Assembly (NCBI GenBank): GCA_944472135.2
Contig: OX235270.1
Location: forward strand, 142,119,632 to 142,183,631
Reading direction: 5' to 3'
DNA length: 64,000 nt
Source: Trichobilharzia regenti
Lineage: Eukaryota > Platyhelminthes > Trematoda > Strigeidida > Schistosomatidae
The position numbers and the translations under genes were made by a program. Below, piece after piece: positions 1 through 11,079 of the stretch (positions within the stretch are counted from its first letter, which is position 1; each line of letters begins with the position of its first letter). The notes below the pieces were generated by a model, which was not told the DNA's origin, made no database searches, and saw nothing but the letters and a program-made list of their open reading frames with translations.

Positions 1-720
1 CATCAGTGGAAATCCATCTCGCTGGCCTTGCGTATATCCTTGTGCTTTTATACGCTGCCTCCGACCACCAAATCATTGGAAGCGCAGAGGTTTGCGAAGA
101 ATTCTCCACTCATTCATTTTGCCACGTGTGAGCCTCCCGACCCATGATGAGTTCTCTTCCCGTATTATCTGCTCCCAGTTCGGCTGGCATTCATATCGCC
201 CATTACGATTTTGACGTCGCCAGTAGTGAAGTTGTCCATTACTGTTCATAGTTGTCTACAGAAATCTTACTTCTCCTCTAGCTCCGCGTTGTTTTAGCAC
301 TGTGTAGATCTTTGGACAATTGTCACCTACCTTCCTTCCATCCTTTTCAGTCGAATGTTGCTGTCATAAACTTGGATTAGATTGGTTCCTACTGCATAAC
401 AGCTTTGGTTTCCAATGGTGACATCATGACAGCCACTCACTCTCTCAGTGTGCTTGTGGTTTTTGTCTGTGTGAACAGACCGGAGTAGATTACTCACTCA
501 CCAGTTGACAATTTCGATAGCCCACACACACTCTATCTGCTCTCGCAGATTCTCGGCACTTCTATACCATATATTCTCATTTCTTTGGCTACCTGGACAT
601 CCTTCCCAGCCAGCTTCGTACAATTCTTTTTCTTCCTTCCATCGAGAGGAGACAGACACATTGGCTGGTTGGCTGAATGGTTTCTCGAAGGTAGGATTTC
701 ACCAGCCCGCTGTGTCATCT
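1..720 (-). mobile_element. RTE-type non-LTR retrotransposon, AP-endonuclease part
   Basis: Read on the minus strand, this stretch carries the start and middle of an RTE-clade endonuclease: a conserved opening block (VAKEMRIYGIEV at about 610-570), then TTGE..IYSG at about 500-480, and a GDMNAS catalytic-type block near 185-215 followed by a LCASND..VGGS block. These correspond to the APE-like nuclease that nicks target DNA to prime reverse transcription. Several in-frame stops and shifts mean it is dead. The RT domain would lie to the left, outside the window. The family is inferred from the order of motifs, without a database comparison. Confidence 0.7.
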
Positions 721-760
721 TGTCTCTTAGCTTCCAGGGCAGAATAAGTTTGTTTTTTCT

Positions 761-850
761 GATTTTTGTATTTTTAATATTTTTGTTGTGCGTTGATGTT
801 TCTGTAGCAGTTTGATTAATTTCCTAGAGTAGGCTCGCTAGCATCCCAGC
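761..850. repeat. Short dispersed repeat, copy 1
   Basis: A T-rich stretch with GTTGATGTTTCTGTAGCAG and TTTGATTAAT has an imperfect direct copy at 2096-2184. I do not recognise the family. It lies between the RTE fragment and a PLE terminus and may be a shared 3' tail. Confidence 0.5.
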
Positions 851-899
851 CAAACCTACCTCTTTTCAGAGGATTGCAGTCGTGTAGGAAACTAGAGAG

Positions 900-1745
900 C
901 TAGTAAAGTAGGCGAGGTTTTCGTTTAAACAGATTTAAAACAAAACTTTAAGTGAACAACATTGTGGTTTCAATTAGATCTCATCATCAGGCTTAACTCT
1001 TATACACCTACATAACTGTACAAATCAAAATTGATACATAAACCAATCATGGTGTTTTTTGTCTATACGATAATAAGACTGTGCATATAAATTCTGCATA
1101 ATAATAGTAATAATGGTTCTATCAATAACAAGGATGAAAAGTGAGGCGATTGGTGATAACAAGAATATCGAAAAACTGCACGATGAAACAAACAAATGTT
1201 CAGGTAGAACAGTAGTCGATAAAGGCTAATAAAAACAAATGAACAGATTAAGTAATGTTAGATCTTAATGAAACACGTTTTTAATGAAGATGTGATAAAA
1301 TTAAGGGATGATAAGAGAGGGATCGGAAATATAAATAAGGGGTGGTGTATAAGTCATTAGTTAGTTATGTCTTCATAGGGCGACAACGGAGGGATAATGT
1401 CTGTACGAACTTCTTTTGAATGCATTGTTCAGACTTAATAGTTCGAATGCCTATCACCTCAGCTGTGTGTGTGCAGTAGACGAATACGAAGTCTATTGGA
1501 AAGCTTCGGTGGGATACGACGAATTACTTTGAAAACTCTCGTTTTCTCCACTGCATGACCACTATCAACTGAATGTGACAAAATGGAGCTGTGAATTGTT
1601 TTTTGTCTGTCCTTTGCCAAAGCACCACGATGAGAGATGTTCACTAACACGTTGGCTAAGCTGTCTAGTAGTAGTGTGGCCAACATAACTGCCACCGCAA
1701 GTGCAGTTGAACTGATAAGTACACACAGATGTACCAAGACTATCT
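900..1745 (-). mobile_element. Penelope-like element, 3' end with broken GIY-YIG endonuclease
   Basis: On the minus strand from about 1737, one frame reads a cysteine-bearing GIY-YIG start (CTYQFNCTCGGSYVGHTT, then RVSEHLSSW). A frameshift near 1590 moves the C-terminal part (SVDSGHAVEKTRVFKVIRR, then EQCIQKKFV) to another frame. This is the usual PLE endonuclease layout, an integrated copy's nicking domain, here inactivated. The downstream tail (900-1340) is AT-rich and contains a CTGATGA-12nt-GAAA motif on the minus strand (968-990) that resembles a hammerhead core. Confidence 0.7.
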
Positions 1746-2095
1746 AACTTATTCTTCGTTTACGTCCCAATTATTCGTTGGCTGGAGAATGACAAACGTA
1801 GGTTAACTGTGTAAAACCTACTTCTCATACTCCTGAAAAGTCTTTGGATTATAATCTCACGTGAACACATCAATAAAATGCAACCTACGTGCAGTCATAG
1901 TCTGAGATTTTCTCTCTGATGTTTTCATATGTTTCTTTAAGAAACTACTACTTTAAGAATCTACGTCAACGAATCACGAGTATACTCAAATTCGTTTTGT
2001 AATTGGTCATCCATACAGTTTTTGCTTGATATGCTTGTAAAACATTTAACGACATTTTTTGTATTTAATAGTCAAGTAACTGAGGAAGCTTGTAT

Positions 2096-2184
2096 ATTTT
2101 TTGTGTTTTTAATATTCCTCTTGTGAGTTGATATTTCTGAAGCAGTTTGATTGGCTTACTAGGATAGGGCCTTTAGCCCCACGC
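2096..2184. repeat. Short dispersed repeat, copy 2
   Basis: Imperfect direct copy of 761-850, sharing the GTTGATATTTCTGAAGCAG and TTTGATTGG blocks. It precedes the small secreted-peptide gene by about 200 bases. Confidence 0.5.
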
Positions 2185-2387
2185 CTATCCCTCCTCATTT
2201 TTTCACGCCTGACGTTGGCTAAAAACCTGCACAGCTACTAAAAATAATTTACATTAATATTATATTGAATATATATTAAAATATTTACATTAATAGTTAA
2301 ATATATAAAACTTTTTTATCTAGAGAATTATTGGTATTTGTCTATCCATATAACTTCACTCTTATGCTTTTATCTTTTATTCTATAG

Positions 2388-2621
2388 ATGACAAGAAGAA
2401 TTTGCTTACTGATAACACTTTGCCTGTGCTTTATATGTTCTCAAACCTTCGGTGGATATAAAACAAAGTCAGCTGGCATTTGTTCGGTACAACAGATAAG
2501 TAATCTTCGAGAAGCGGTCGAAACTATGGAAAATATAATCAGCCAATGTGAAAGAAGTGCGCTCTCCGGTGCATTCACCAAACGTGGACCTGAACCATTG
2601 TGGGTTGTTGAGACTAAATGA
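2388..2621 (+). CDS. Putative small secreted two-cysteine peptide, unknown family
   Basis: The 77-residue ORF begins with a clear signal peptide: basic MTRR, then a hydrophobic core ICLLITLCLCFIC, with probable cleavage near residues 20-22. The predicted mature part has two cysteines (C32 and C54) around a polar, probably helical segment, and a dibasic KR at 65-66 followed by GPEPLW, so a processed prohormone is possible. The ATG lies immediately after a pyrimidine-rich tract ending CTATAG (acceptor AG at 2386-2387), so the message could be cis- or trans-spliced right at the start codon; an in-frame TAG sits just upstream. AATAAA at 2709-2714 follows the TGA by about 90 nt. I recognise no family. 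Alternatives are the last exon of a longer gene or a chance ORF. Confidence 0.5.
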   Translation: MTRRICLLITLCLCFICSQTFGGYKTKSAGICSVQQISNLREAVETMENIISQCERSALSGAFTKRGPEPLWVVETK

Positions 2622-2708
2622 ACCAAACATTACTCATACATTAAACCTATGACTAAATAATTCTACTATTTTACACGTTGAAATGATTAATTAACTTAAG
2701 CAAAGCAA

Positions 2709-2714
2709 AATAAA
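2709..2714 (+). promoter_or_regulatory. Candidate polyadenylation signal AATAAA
   Basis: A canonical AATAAA lies 88 nt after the stop codon of the small secreted-peptide ORF on the same strand, a normal 3'-UTR distance. Confidence 0.45.
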
Positions 2715-3240
2715 TTCATTTTTATCGACTGTCACTTTCTCAAACCATATATTTGGGAATCTCGTGCCCCAGGTTCCCGTGTTAAATTTTGTGTCATGGG
2801 ATGGGTGATCAAATTCGCAGGATAAGTCAATATCTCTGTATCCCACTGAATCTAATCATACCCATACCACCTGAAATCACAACCTTCAATGATGAATGAA
2901 AAGAGCACACTTCGATGTTTGCATGGTAGTAGAGAACATGTTGTAGAAGAATTGACATATCCGAAATATGATCATTGTAGGTTTCAGTTTGAAATGAAAT
3001 AATAGAAAAGATTTGTAACTCAGGTGGGTGATTTGCAATTAATAGTGTTCTCTGAGCTGGGTGGTTTTGGTTGAGGAGTTTTCGTCGTCTTTCTGGACGG
3101 CATCTTCAGCGCAGTATTTAGCCCAAAGTTTATTCAGTTTGAATCGCCATCAAGTTGTATGCTTTCTTTCATAAATGAAAAGGAACAGAGAGGTCATGTG
3201 AAGACATGAAACAGGAAATTCTGATTAACCATGTTAGCTT

Positions 3241-3561
3241 ATGTGTTCACATAGCAAGTCAAGTAGGTTGGAATTCATAAGAGTGGAATTCGCTCAATGC
3301 ACTGAAATCACCAGCGTTGATGACCAGTCAGTGCAATCACAATGCATTTATCAAGGTGATGAGAGACTGATTACACTCTCATATGGTATGCATAAAATCC
3401 CTTTGAATGGTTTGATTGATTGCAGCCGCTTCAGCAAATTTACTTATAGTTATGTAAGATATGGAAATCTCAAAGAACTGTTCCGTGTCCACGAGGTGTA
3501 TGGTGACTACAATCTGAAAATATCTTCTTCCTTTCGCGTATGTGCTCCTCACAATGCTTAG
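3241..3561 (+). CDS. Possible exon of unknown protein (weak)
   Basis: A 106-codon open frame of ordinary composition with several cysteines. A CACATAG acceptor-like site at 3248-3254 and a CGC/GTATGT donor-like site at 3538-3543 would bound an internal exon of roughly 283 nt. I recognise no domain and see no partner exon nearby. It could equally be chance or part of an unidentified repeat. It is not joined to the secreted-peptide ORF, which has its own polyadenylation signal. Confidence 0.22.
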   Translation: MCSHSKSSRLEFIRVEFAQCTEITSVDDQSVQSQCIYQGDERLITLSYGMHKIPLNGLIDCSRFSKFTYSYVRYGNLKELFRVHEVYGDYNLKISSSFRVCAPHNA

Positions 3562-3814
3562 AAAACTAGAAAAAAGCCATTTTTCTCCGTCCTTTCATCG
3601 TACTTACTACATCAGTTCCACCTATATTCATAAACGCAGTCTTAGGTGAAATCACCAGTCTACTTATCCAGTGTAGATTGACTGATTGTGCGAGTGGTGC
3701 TGTGTGGTGGTGTTATGAGATTGGCTTCAGCGAAGAATCCTTTTTTGCTCTTTCACTGTCTTGTCGACCTTTCGTGAAACTGCTTCTCCTTTGAGTAGCT
3801 GACAAATGATTACT

Positions 3815-3950
3815 TTCAAGTATTGGTTTGTTTCGATTCGATTGACTGGTTAGAGGATTTCATCATGAGATGACATTGGTTAGAGAACCACTGGAAAACA
3901 TGGGAGCACTGGACAGCCACTTCCTCCTAGTTTGGGACTCTTTTATGTAG
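3815..3950 (-). repeat. tRNA-derived SINE tail (same family as 34980-35255)
   Basis: The reverse complement matches the 3' part of the SINE at 35100-35250: the TTTGGGACTCTT, GGACAGC, GGGAGCACTGG, TTAGAGAACCA and GGATTTCAT blocks occur in the same order. The tRNA-like head is not seen here, so this is a truncated, minus-strand copy. Confidence 0.55.
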
Positions 3951-4204
3951 AAAGATGGTGGACGCCTTATCTCTGTTTCGGCTAGTGTGGGTAGATCTGT
4001 TCGCTGATGAATGATATCGACTCCTTCAATCGCTGGTATATTTGTCAGTAAGTCAGCCAGTCATATTGCATAACACCTCTAGTTTATTCGGTGTATCGGC
4101 ATTAAGTACCACTTTGAACGATTGGCAGTTATCTTTCCAGCTACGGATTGCAAACTTTTTTTCGAATGGGTTTCAGAGAATCAATTAACCATCGAGACTA
4201 CTTC

Positions 4205-4520
4205 ATCGATCAACTGGTGTCAGCATAGAACTTCGCACATAAGTGCAGCAGTTCGATTTGCCACGCCTCGTGGAACACACAATGGAAAACATAAGACAGT
4301 GGAGAATAGATTCGAAGGAAGTATAATAAGCAAAATTATGCAGGAAAACCAAGTTACGTGAGAAAAGACCAGACTTGAATAGAGGAGGCAGGTCACAGTC
4401 AGTGAATGCATCTCTACCACCGAGAATGATTTCTAGTCATATCGGCCAATGTCTCCAATCACTGCCTTCTCAAATCCCGAGGACTCCTACAATTTTATTC
4501 TTGAACCATGTACATGTATC
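4205..4520 (-). mobile_element. RTE element 3'-end fragment
   Basis: The minus strand carries the terminal block common to many RTE copies in this window (compare 50560-50690 and 62810-63080): the junction equivalent to CAGCAGTTC.GTCGCCAC, then the GAGAATGATTT and CCGAGGAC blocks. Only the untranslated 3' portion is present. Confidence 0.5.
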
Positions 4521-7440
4521 TACGTCCATATAAGAATTATTTATTCCATGACAATGATAACCAACTCATGCTAAGTTCGATAACTTTAGTTTTCCGACTC
4601 ATTAATTATTCATATTCACCAGTAATAGTTCTGATTAATATTTCATTAGCATTAGGGTAATTCGAGAATGAAGAAATTCGCTTAAATATATATACATAAA
4701 TATTCCAGAGACCCATCATGAATAAAGTATTATCATTATTTCAGTGGTGTGGTTTCTTTCAATACCCACCAAACAGCTGAAACAACTATATTTTGAGGCA
4801 CCACACGGTGACTGGTGAAGAGGACCTGATATTAGGTTAAATACTATACCTGTTGGTTGCAGAAATTCGGTAGAACTCCTCTTCAAAACTATTCGGATTA
4901 CAACATAAATATTTGTCGTGAATATTATTTTTCAGTGGATAATTATTATTGTACATGAAGCTAAAGATTTCCAGCTGTGGAGTTTGATAATTCCAACTTC
5001 TTTAAGCCAGAGCTAAAACAACGCTGTGACAATGAAACACGTAACTGAAATAAACACTGCTCTTCATGACTTTTAACTTCCATAGATTTATATATATATG
5101 TATACATATATAAATTAATAATAATAGTGATGGTAATAAAATTAATAATAGCTCTATTTCAAACAGTATTTTAGGTACAAACGCGAAATTTTCAGCACGT
5201 AGTACAGTATTCTATCTGTAGTTCTCATTGCAGGGGTAACTGATAATACAGGACATCTACACTGACAATATTGATCAATAAGAACATGAATATAAAATTG
5301 AATTAAGTGAAAATAGAAACTCTGGTACCACTAGCTCATAGTTCCTCAGTAAGTTGATAGTGTTCTGCATTACATTCTTCAAATTACTCAAAGTGTGTAC
5401 CAGCCAAATAAGCTATTGTAGAGTTTTTTAGACTTAGTCTTCTACAGTTGTTTTCACCTGATTAGATAGAATTAGAGAGTTGTGCATCGAGAGTATGCTC
5501 AGGGTCTGACAAGATAATATCTGCTAATTTCTTGCAGGAGTCCTTGTGTCTACTAACTACAACAGTACTGACGAAGTGCAACCTTGGCTGCTTCACCGAT
5601 CTTCCGCTAATAATCTGACATCATTCAAACAGGCTAAAGTAAAGTCACATAGATCATGGAGACAGGTTGCCCGAAGAGTTATAATCGTTGCATTGTGGTA
5701 TATATTGCGGGACTCGAAGAATTACAGACACTCAATTTTACCTGCCAGGGAGCAACAGTCTGTACCCATAACCTCAGAAACAGTCATCCTATGTATGGGA
5801 ATACAATTTAAAGCGCCTCATCACCCAACATAACGCTGTCTCTAAGCTTTTGCAGAAATCTTCAATTCCTCACGAATTCAAATATTAGCGAGTGTATACA
5901 ATTCGACTGGATGTTACATTTCAAAAGGTTAATAGATTAATACAAATTGAGAACGAGAAATAAGTTGCAATTAATGATGCATAGATCTTTCGGTAGCCCG
6001 AGATTTACGCAGAAGAATCAATAACACGTGTATGAATACAATTCACACATGTGTATCAACCTCTTTAACAGCCTCACTGCATACTGTGAGTTTGATTATG
6101 GTTTCAAAGTCTGTATTGGTCGAAACTGAGATATCTGTAGATAAATCTGAAGAAACATACTGTAAAATTGTAGTTTATTCATTCAATCATTTTAGCATCA
6201 ATCAATTTGCTAAGTTCTTCCCTAGTCAGACATCCTACATAGAAATCCGGATGAACAGGGTGTACAACCTTTGATATTAACTCTTTCCTCGAGGAAAATT
6301 GGTGGATGTTGGTAGGCAGTGGAATCCTGAATGCGTATTTAATCCGCTTTGGTACTTTCCAAATGGTTGCTAATGAGTATCCACCATTTTTTCAAGTTTA
6401 ATATTCAGAAATCATCAAAGTATCCGCAAGAGAAGCCGACATGTGTTTCCCTTAATGTAATCTGACATTGTGAGATTGATAGTACAATAGGCAAAACTTT
6501 ACTAATTATCCAAATTGTAATGACACATTCATGTTTGATGTCTCCGTATAAATATATGCTACAGTCGATTCATGGTAATAAGTTTATCCTTAATTCTTAA
6601 GGAAGCCTTGGATGCTTTATAGGTAACAAAGAGATATCAGAAATACTTCATTACGAATACTTTCAGTTTGGTGGAGATGAATGAATTCGATTGCGTAAAT
6701 AAGTACAATCACAGGACAGGCTCCACGTAATGACAGAATGTAAGGATTCTAATTTCCGGAACAACATTTCACTTTATATTAAGATAAGGTGGCATAACTT
6801 CTTCGACTGGACTATCTAATGTATTTCTGATATGACAGTCAAATACAACCTGGTAGTCAACGAGACCCCTGAGCTAAGGAACTTTCTAACTAGTAGATTT
6901 GCGAGCCTACTATTCTCATCACCGTCCACAATGACAACCACCACACGACAAAGCACGCGACGCAACGAAGAAAGGAAGAAGACAGACCGTTCAATAAGGA
7001 TCTTTTACTTTCTCGAACCAACAATGAAAAGAGAATTTGACAGTAGTTCCTTACTTATACGCCTACATGATGTTGATTTAAATGGCCTTCATTGAATAAG
7101 CTACAACAGTTAGCGACCAATGGGATTGAGAGTTCATAAGAAGGGGAGAAATACAAACACCAATGTACTTTAAAAAATAAATATAATATCATGGACAAAT
7201 TAGGTGTATATAGTAATTTCAAGCCACTATCCTACATCCTGTGTTCATTCTTATCAACAGTGATATGATATTCGCGTATTCACGATTAGTATCTTCTAAA
7301 CATCTGTAAAATCTTGTTTTCATGATTTTATAGGACAATTAATTGATTTGATGATAAAAAACACTTGGCCGAGGTAAATACCAACTGATGGATTATACCT
7401 TTAATTCAGCTTGATGTAAACATTACGGCTAATTCATGAA
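4521..7440. other. AT-rich stretch without a recognised gene
   Basis: No ORF here has recognisable domains. Open frames at 5546-5833, 6032-6274 and 6832-7095 are isolated, low in complexity or lack splice and poly(A) context, so I do not call them. TA-rich runs occur at about 5088-5125. At 6310-6470 a degenerate match to the 3' tail of the Sm-alpha-like repeat (GAAGCCGACATGT shared with 28881-28893) is the only repeat I could place. Confidence 0.5.
6310..6470 (+). repeat. Degenerate Sm-alpha-like repeat tail
   Basis: The segment shares AGTGGAATCC, ATCAAAG.ATC and AGAAGCCGACATGT blocks, in order and at similar spacing, with the tail of the hammerhead-bearing repeat near 28800-28900. No tRNA-like head or ribozyme core remains. 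Confidence 0.3.
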
Positions 7441-7441
7441 T

Positions 7442-7738
7442 TTAGATAACCGCATTCATTGCCTTCTTGGTACTCCTAATGTAGATAGATTTAGGTAACG
7501 TGGTTTTATTAGAAACATTGAAGTTTTCATTGGAATTGACAGAATCGAACGAATCTTGGAGTGAGTGGCAGGGAATTTGCCTTCTGACTGCTTCATGTAG
7601 GTCTGCTAGCCATTGGATAGTGTGACGATAAGGCGAACTGGTCACCTGAAGAATGGGTCTAAGAGGTGGTATATCTTTCTTGTGCACTTCCGGTAATCCA
7701 TAAAGTCGGGATATATTTGAATCGGACAGCCTCAGCAC
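7442..7738 (-). pseudogene. Penelope-like reverse transcriptase, fragment
   Basis: The frame reads SRLYGLPEVHKKDIPPLRPI followed by LQVTSSPYRHTIQWLADL, the early RT fingers block of PLEs (YGLPK-H-K-PLRPI). It is the downstream continuation of the frame at 7857-8525 and lies in a shifted frame. The later RT catalytic YxDD region is missing, so this is a 3'-truncated copy. Confidence 0.75.
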
Positions 7739-7856
7739 TTCGATGGTTTCAATGTCGATGAATGATTCAATTTTTAGTTTTTGCAGAGTATGTGTTAGTT
7801 TCTTTTTGAACTTACTCTGTCATTTTCTTTCTATTGGTTGGTTTTGTGAATTTTGA

Positions 7857-8525
7857 CTAGTCGGATAGGATGGTCAACACTTTACTTATGTAGTCTCCAC
7901 GATTCATGACTACAATTCCCTCACCTTTATCAAGGCGCTTCAGAATGATTGCTTTATTGTTGATTAATTCCTTTAGCTCTTTAGAGTGCTTTTTGGTTAG
8001 TATCAACCTTCCGTTTGGTTTGACAATTATGAACTTACGACAGCTGTCAAGGACTGACGACTTGAATTGTTGAAGGTTCTCTTCAGATATTGGCAGCAGA
8101 TAACATGTTTGATTTTTCAGGTTTTCGAGCTGAACTTGGGACTGAAGTTTCTGGATACTTGATAGTTTCTTGTGGAATTCTGGGCCGAGGGATACTGCTT
8201 CTAGTTGAAATGTTGACAGTTCGATGTTGGTGAGAATAAATACGTGTTTTCCTGGATTGTTTGGGAATAGACGTTCAGTATTACTAATCAATTTCAGGCT
8301 TTTAATTAGATTTGACTTGATTTTATCACATTGTTTCTTTGTGACTTCGACGAATATCCACAAGGATTTACCGACAGATTTGGAAAAAGTGAAGGCAAAA
8401 GAATACAAAATACGTGTTTTCACTGGGAAATTTATAGTAGACAATATTACAATGACAATCAAGAGACAAAGTGATTCCTTTGCACCGAATAAAGGGTCGT
8501 TGATATAAGAATAAAACTTGTGCAC
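7857..8525 (-). pseudogene. Penelope-like element N-terminal region and RT start
   Basis: A 222-codon frame. The C-terminal third contains FIIVKPNGRLILTKKHSKEL and KGEGIVVMNRGDYISKV, matching the PLE block in which a (K/R)xDKGxGxVVxxxxDY motif precedes the RT. The upstream part is lysine-rich and hydrophobic in places and is not recognised. With 7442-7738 it forms the 5' half of one minus-strand PLE separated by a frame break. It abuts the terminus of the next PLE (8555-10640). Confidence 0.7.
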
Positions 8526-8690
8526 TGTGGAAGAGTGTAATTGTATTACGGGTAAATTTTGTTTTGATAAAGTCTCACAGTGTTATACAGTAATGTTTAC
8601 TGATGACGTTTTGAGCACTATTTATTGCTCATAATCATATCAAGGTGATCACACGATTTCCTAACTTCATTTATACAGTTCCATTATTTT

Positions 8691-8954
8691 TCACTTGATT
8701 TTCACTTGATTTGATTGGTAGTGGTATTCTCCATATTTCAGGTATGAGTGATGACTCATTTCTGTTGCAAGTGTTGAGTGTAGGTAGACTCGATGAACCA
8801 GGCAGGATTCAGTAATCAACTTCTCTCTCCACCTACCTAGATTACTTTTTAGAATTTTAACCCTCTCCCACCCTATTGTGTGGTTGTGTGTTAGCGCATG
8901 CATTGCAATTGCTGAGCTTTTTTCTAAATTACTTATCTTCTCGGGTAGGGTCAA
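8691..8954 (-). pseudogene. Penelope-like GIY-YIG endonuclease C-terminal fragment
   Basis: Encodes KISNLEKSSAIAMHALTHNH, then [13 protein letters not shown] and ITES, the family-A endonuclease tail containing the AIxxHxxxxxH metal-binding-like signature. The GIY-YIG motif itself lies upstream at about 9000-9200 in broken frames (TLQ.LT..T with cysteines near 9050). Confidence 0.7.
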
Positions 8955-9388
8955 CCATTCTTACCGTAGATAAATTCTTATGTTTCGACAATCTGACCTA
9001 CTAGTTTGACTAATGTAGTTGACTTAACTCACAGTCACTGCAGGGTATTTCGTAAATAATATTATTTTGTCTAATTGGGTCAACAGACAGGGTCCTTTAA
9101 CCTACAGAGCCTGTCCTACCTGAGTGAGTTTGTAGGTTTGAATGCCACCCTAATTCCTGCTTTATTAGGAATCCTACGTAGGGTCTCCGTTGCCCCCTCT
9201 CTCTTTATTTGGCATAACTGTAGATGACTAATATTCTCTCTTATTTATGTTATTATTACTGGTTTCACAATTATTTTTATTTTGACCTTTTTCGATCTTC
9301 CTAAGGAATTTTATAGGATGGTTAGTTATTTAACACCAATGCTTCTTCTGACTGCTTTTCATTTCATTTATGTGGGTCCTTTCCTGTG

Positions 9389-9682
9389 TTACTTAGTGCT
9401 ACTGCTTGGTTTGTTAAACACTAAGCCTGCCTTAACAGTTAACGGATGAGATGAATTAAAGTCCAAATATCTATTAGAATGAGTTGGTTTTCTGTACACA
9501 CTAGTGTGTAGTTTACCTTCTTCTATTCTTTTTATCTTACAATCTAACATCATGGCTATTTCTCCTTGTTCATTTTCCGATTCAAATGTGAATTTTATTC
9601 TCTCCACTAGTGAGTTTATGTGTGTCAAGAAGCTAGAGATATGTTCTGTTTTTAACACTGTGTGTGAAAGTGTCATCCACAT
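9389..9682 (-). pseudogene. Penelope-like RT thumb and connection fragment
   Basis: Encodes [37 protein letters not shown] and [12 protein letters not shown], the PLE block that follows the YVDD (the conserved FLDxxxxR..G.....VYRKPT motif). It is out of frame with the YVDD because of the CACA expansion. A near-identical frame lies at 58277-58576. Confidence 0.75.
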
Positions 9683-9825
9683 ATCTCCACCATATTTTTG
9701 GAGCAGGATTAAATGTATTAAGAGCCATATTTTGTCAACTGTCCATAAATATGTCTGCTACGATAGGGGATATTGGTGATCCCATTAATACACCTTCTGT
9801 TTGTCTATATATTTTACCTTGGAAT

Positions 9826-10629
9826 TTAAAGATAGTAGATGTGAGGCATAACTGAATCCCTAAAATAATTTTGTTCAATGGTCAGCTTTGTCCTATGATT
9901 GAGTTCAGGGTCCGCAGTTAGTTCTTTTTTAACTGCTTCTAAGACGGGTGTAGTGATTGGTATGTTGGCATAAAGACTAGTTATATTAAAACTAACCATT
10001 TCTTCATCATTCTCAAGTTGAATGTCGTTTAGTTTAATTTTCATCTCATATGAATTAGTCAGCTGGTTTAGAGTTTGAACGATTTCTAATGGGCATAACA
10101 TTAGAGCTAAGTGTTTTGATAATGCATAAGTTGGGGTATTTCTGAAATCTACTATTGGTCGTACGGCGTAACCTGGCTTATGTATGTTAATAGTACCATA
10201 CATTCTACTAGCATTATTAGTTTTAGGCATTAAATTAAACCATTTCGACTCACCCAGTGACGGCTTCATTCTGCGTATTAGTTCCGCTGTAGATTTCCTA
10301 ACCTTATTCATTATTGTGTCTAAAGGCTTCTTAATTTTCTCATATGGACCCGTTTGAATATGTTCAGTAACTTTTTTGATGTAGTCAGATTTATCCAAAA
10401 CTACGGTGGAGTTTCCTTCGTCAGCTCTTGCAATGACAATGCTTCTATCCTGCTTCAGACTCATTAGAGCTTCTCTTTCTCTCACCCTTAATGCTCTACC
10501 ACAAAGCTCAAGTTTTATACTTATATCAATATAGGAAGATAATTTTTGAACAAAATAGTCATGAAACACCTTATCTTTACATGACATCAAGTGAACATAT
10601 AGAATGCCCTCAAAATAATAAGCAAACAA
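9826..10629 (-). pseudogene. Penelope-like reverse transcriptase, N-terminal and core part
   Basis: This is the longest PLE frame in the window at 267 codons. Residues ~55-90 carry the KQDRSIVIARADEGNSTVVL block; ~155-180 the YGTINIHKPGYAVRPIVDF fingers motif; ~225-240 VSFNITSLYANIPI, where the usual catalytic aspartate of the (S/F)xDVxSLYTNIP motif is asparagine in this copy. It ends before the YVDD, which is in another frame at 9672-9683. The Asp-to-Asn change and the frame break indicate loss of activity. Confidence 0.75.
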
Positions 10630-10640
10630 TCAAGATGAAG

Positions 10641-11079
10641 TCTCCTAAAGTTCGACACTTTCGCTATCAAACTTTTAAACACCGACTTTTATATAAAAAA
10701 GGAAACTGTATTAGGTCTTCCTTTATCTGAGTAAATTGGTCATAGCATATTTTAATTGTAAATCTTTATGTCTTTTCAATCCGATTTTATTACTTCACCG
10801 TGTATTAAGCGTTGTGCTTCATTTCTCAGATACCTAACTGAATCAGCCTAACTTCCAATTTTTCTTATATTTCATTTATGTATTAACAGTTTTCTAATGA
10901 CTTATATAGTCTTACAGTTTATGTACCCCAAAATGTTTTTGCTATGCTTGCTCTCCACTTTTCGCTTCATTTGAGAAACTTCTATCATGTTGAATATATG
11001 AGTTCAACAATAGTTCACTAACTTAACATTTTCATTCGTCTGTGTAAATATTATTTATTTTATTCCTTTACGTAACCAG
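10641..11079. other. AT-rich spacer, nothing recognised
   Basis: No domain, repeat or signal could be placed in this interval. Confidence 0.4.

Larger units (their letters stand above)
8555..10640 (-). mobile_element. Near-complete but dead Penelope-like element (family A)
   Basis: Read from 10629 downward: N-terminal block, RT, linker, GIY-YIG tail, then a terminal repeat at 8555-8660 with the hairpin/GAAACGTC-type motif (GAGCA at 8613-8617 pairing with TGCTC at 8626-8630). RT motifs include RMYGTINIHKPGYAVRPIVD, MVSFNITSLYANIPI and YVDD at 9672-9683. Frames break at least three times, and a 4-base CACA expansion next to the YVDD is shared with the copy at 56540-58930. It is a relic. Confidence 0.8.

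Noticed and set aside
5546..5833. 95-codon ORF preceded by a TTGCAGGAG acceptor-like site
   Set aside because: No recognisable domain, no donor or poly(A) signal in register, and unusual composition; left uncalled.
6832..7095. 87-codon ORF with charged, serine- and threonine-rich sequence
   Set aside because: Low-complexity composition and no supporting gene signals.
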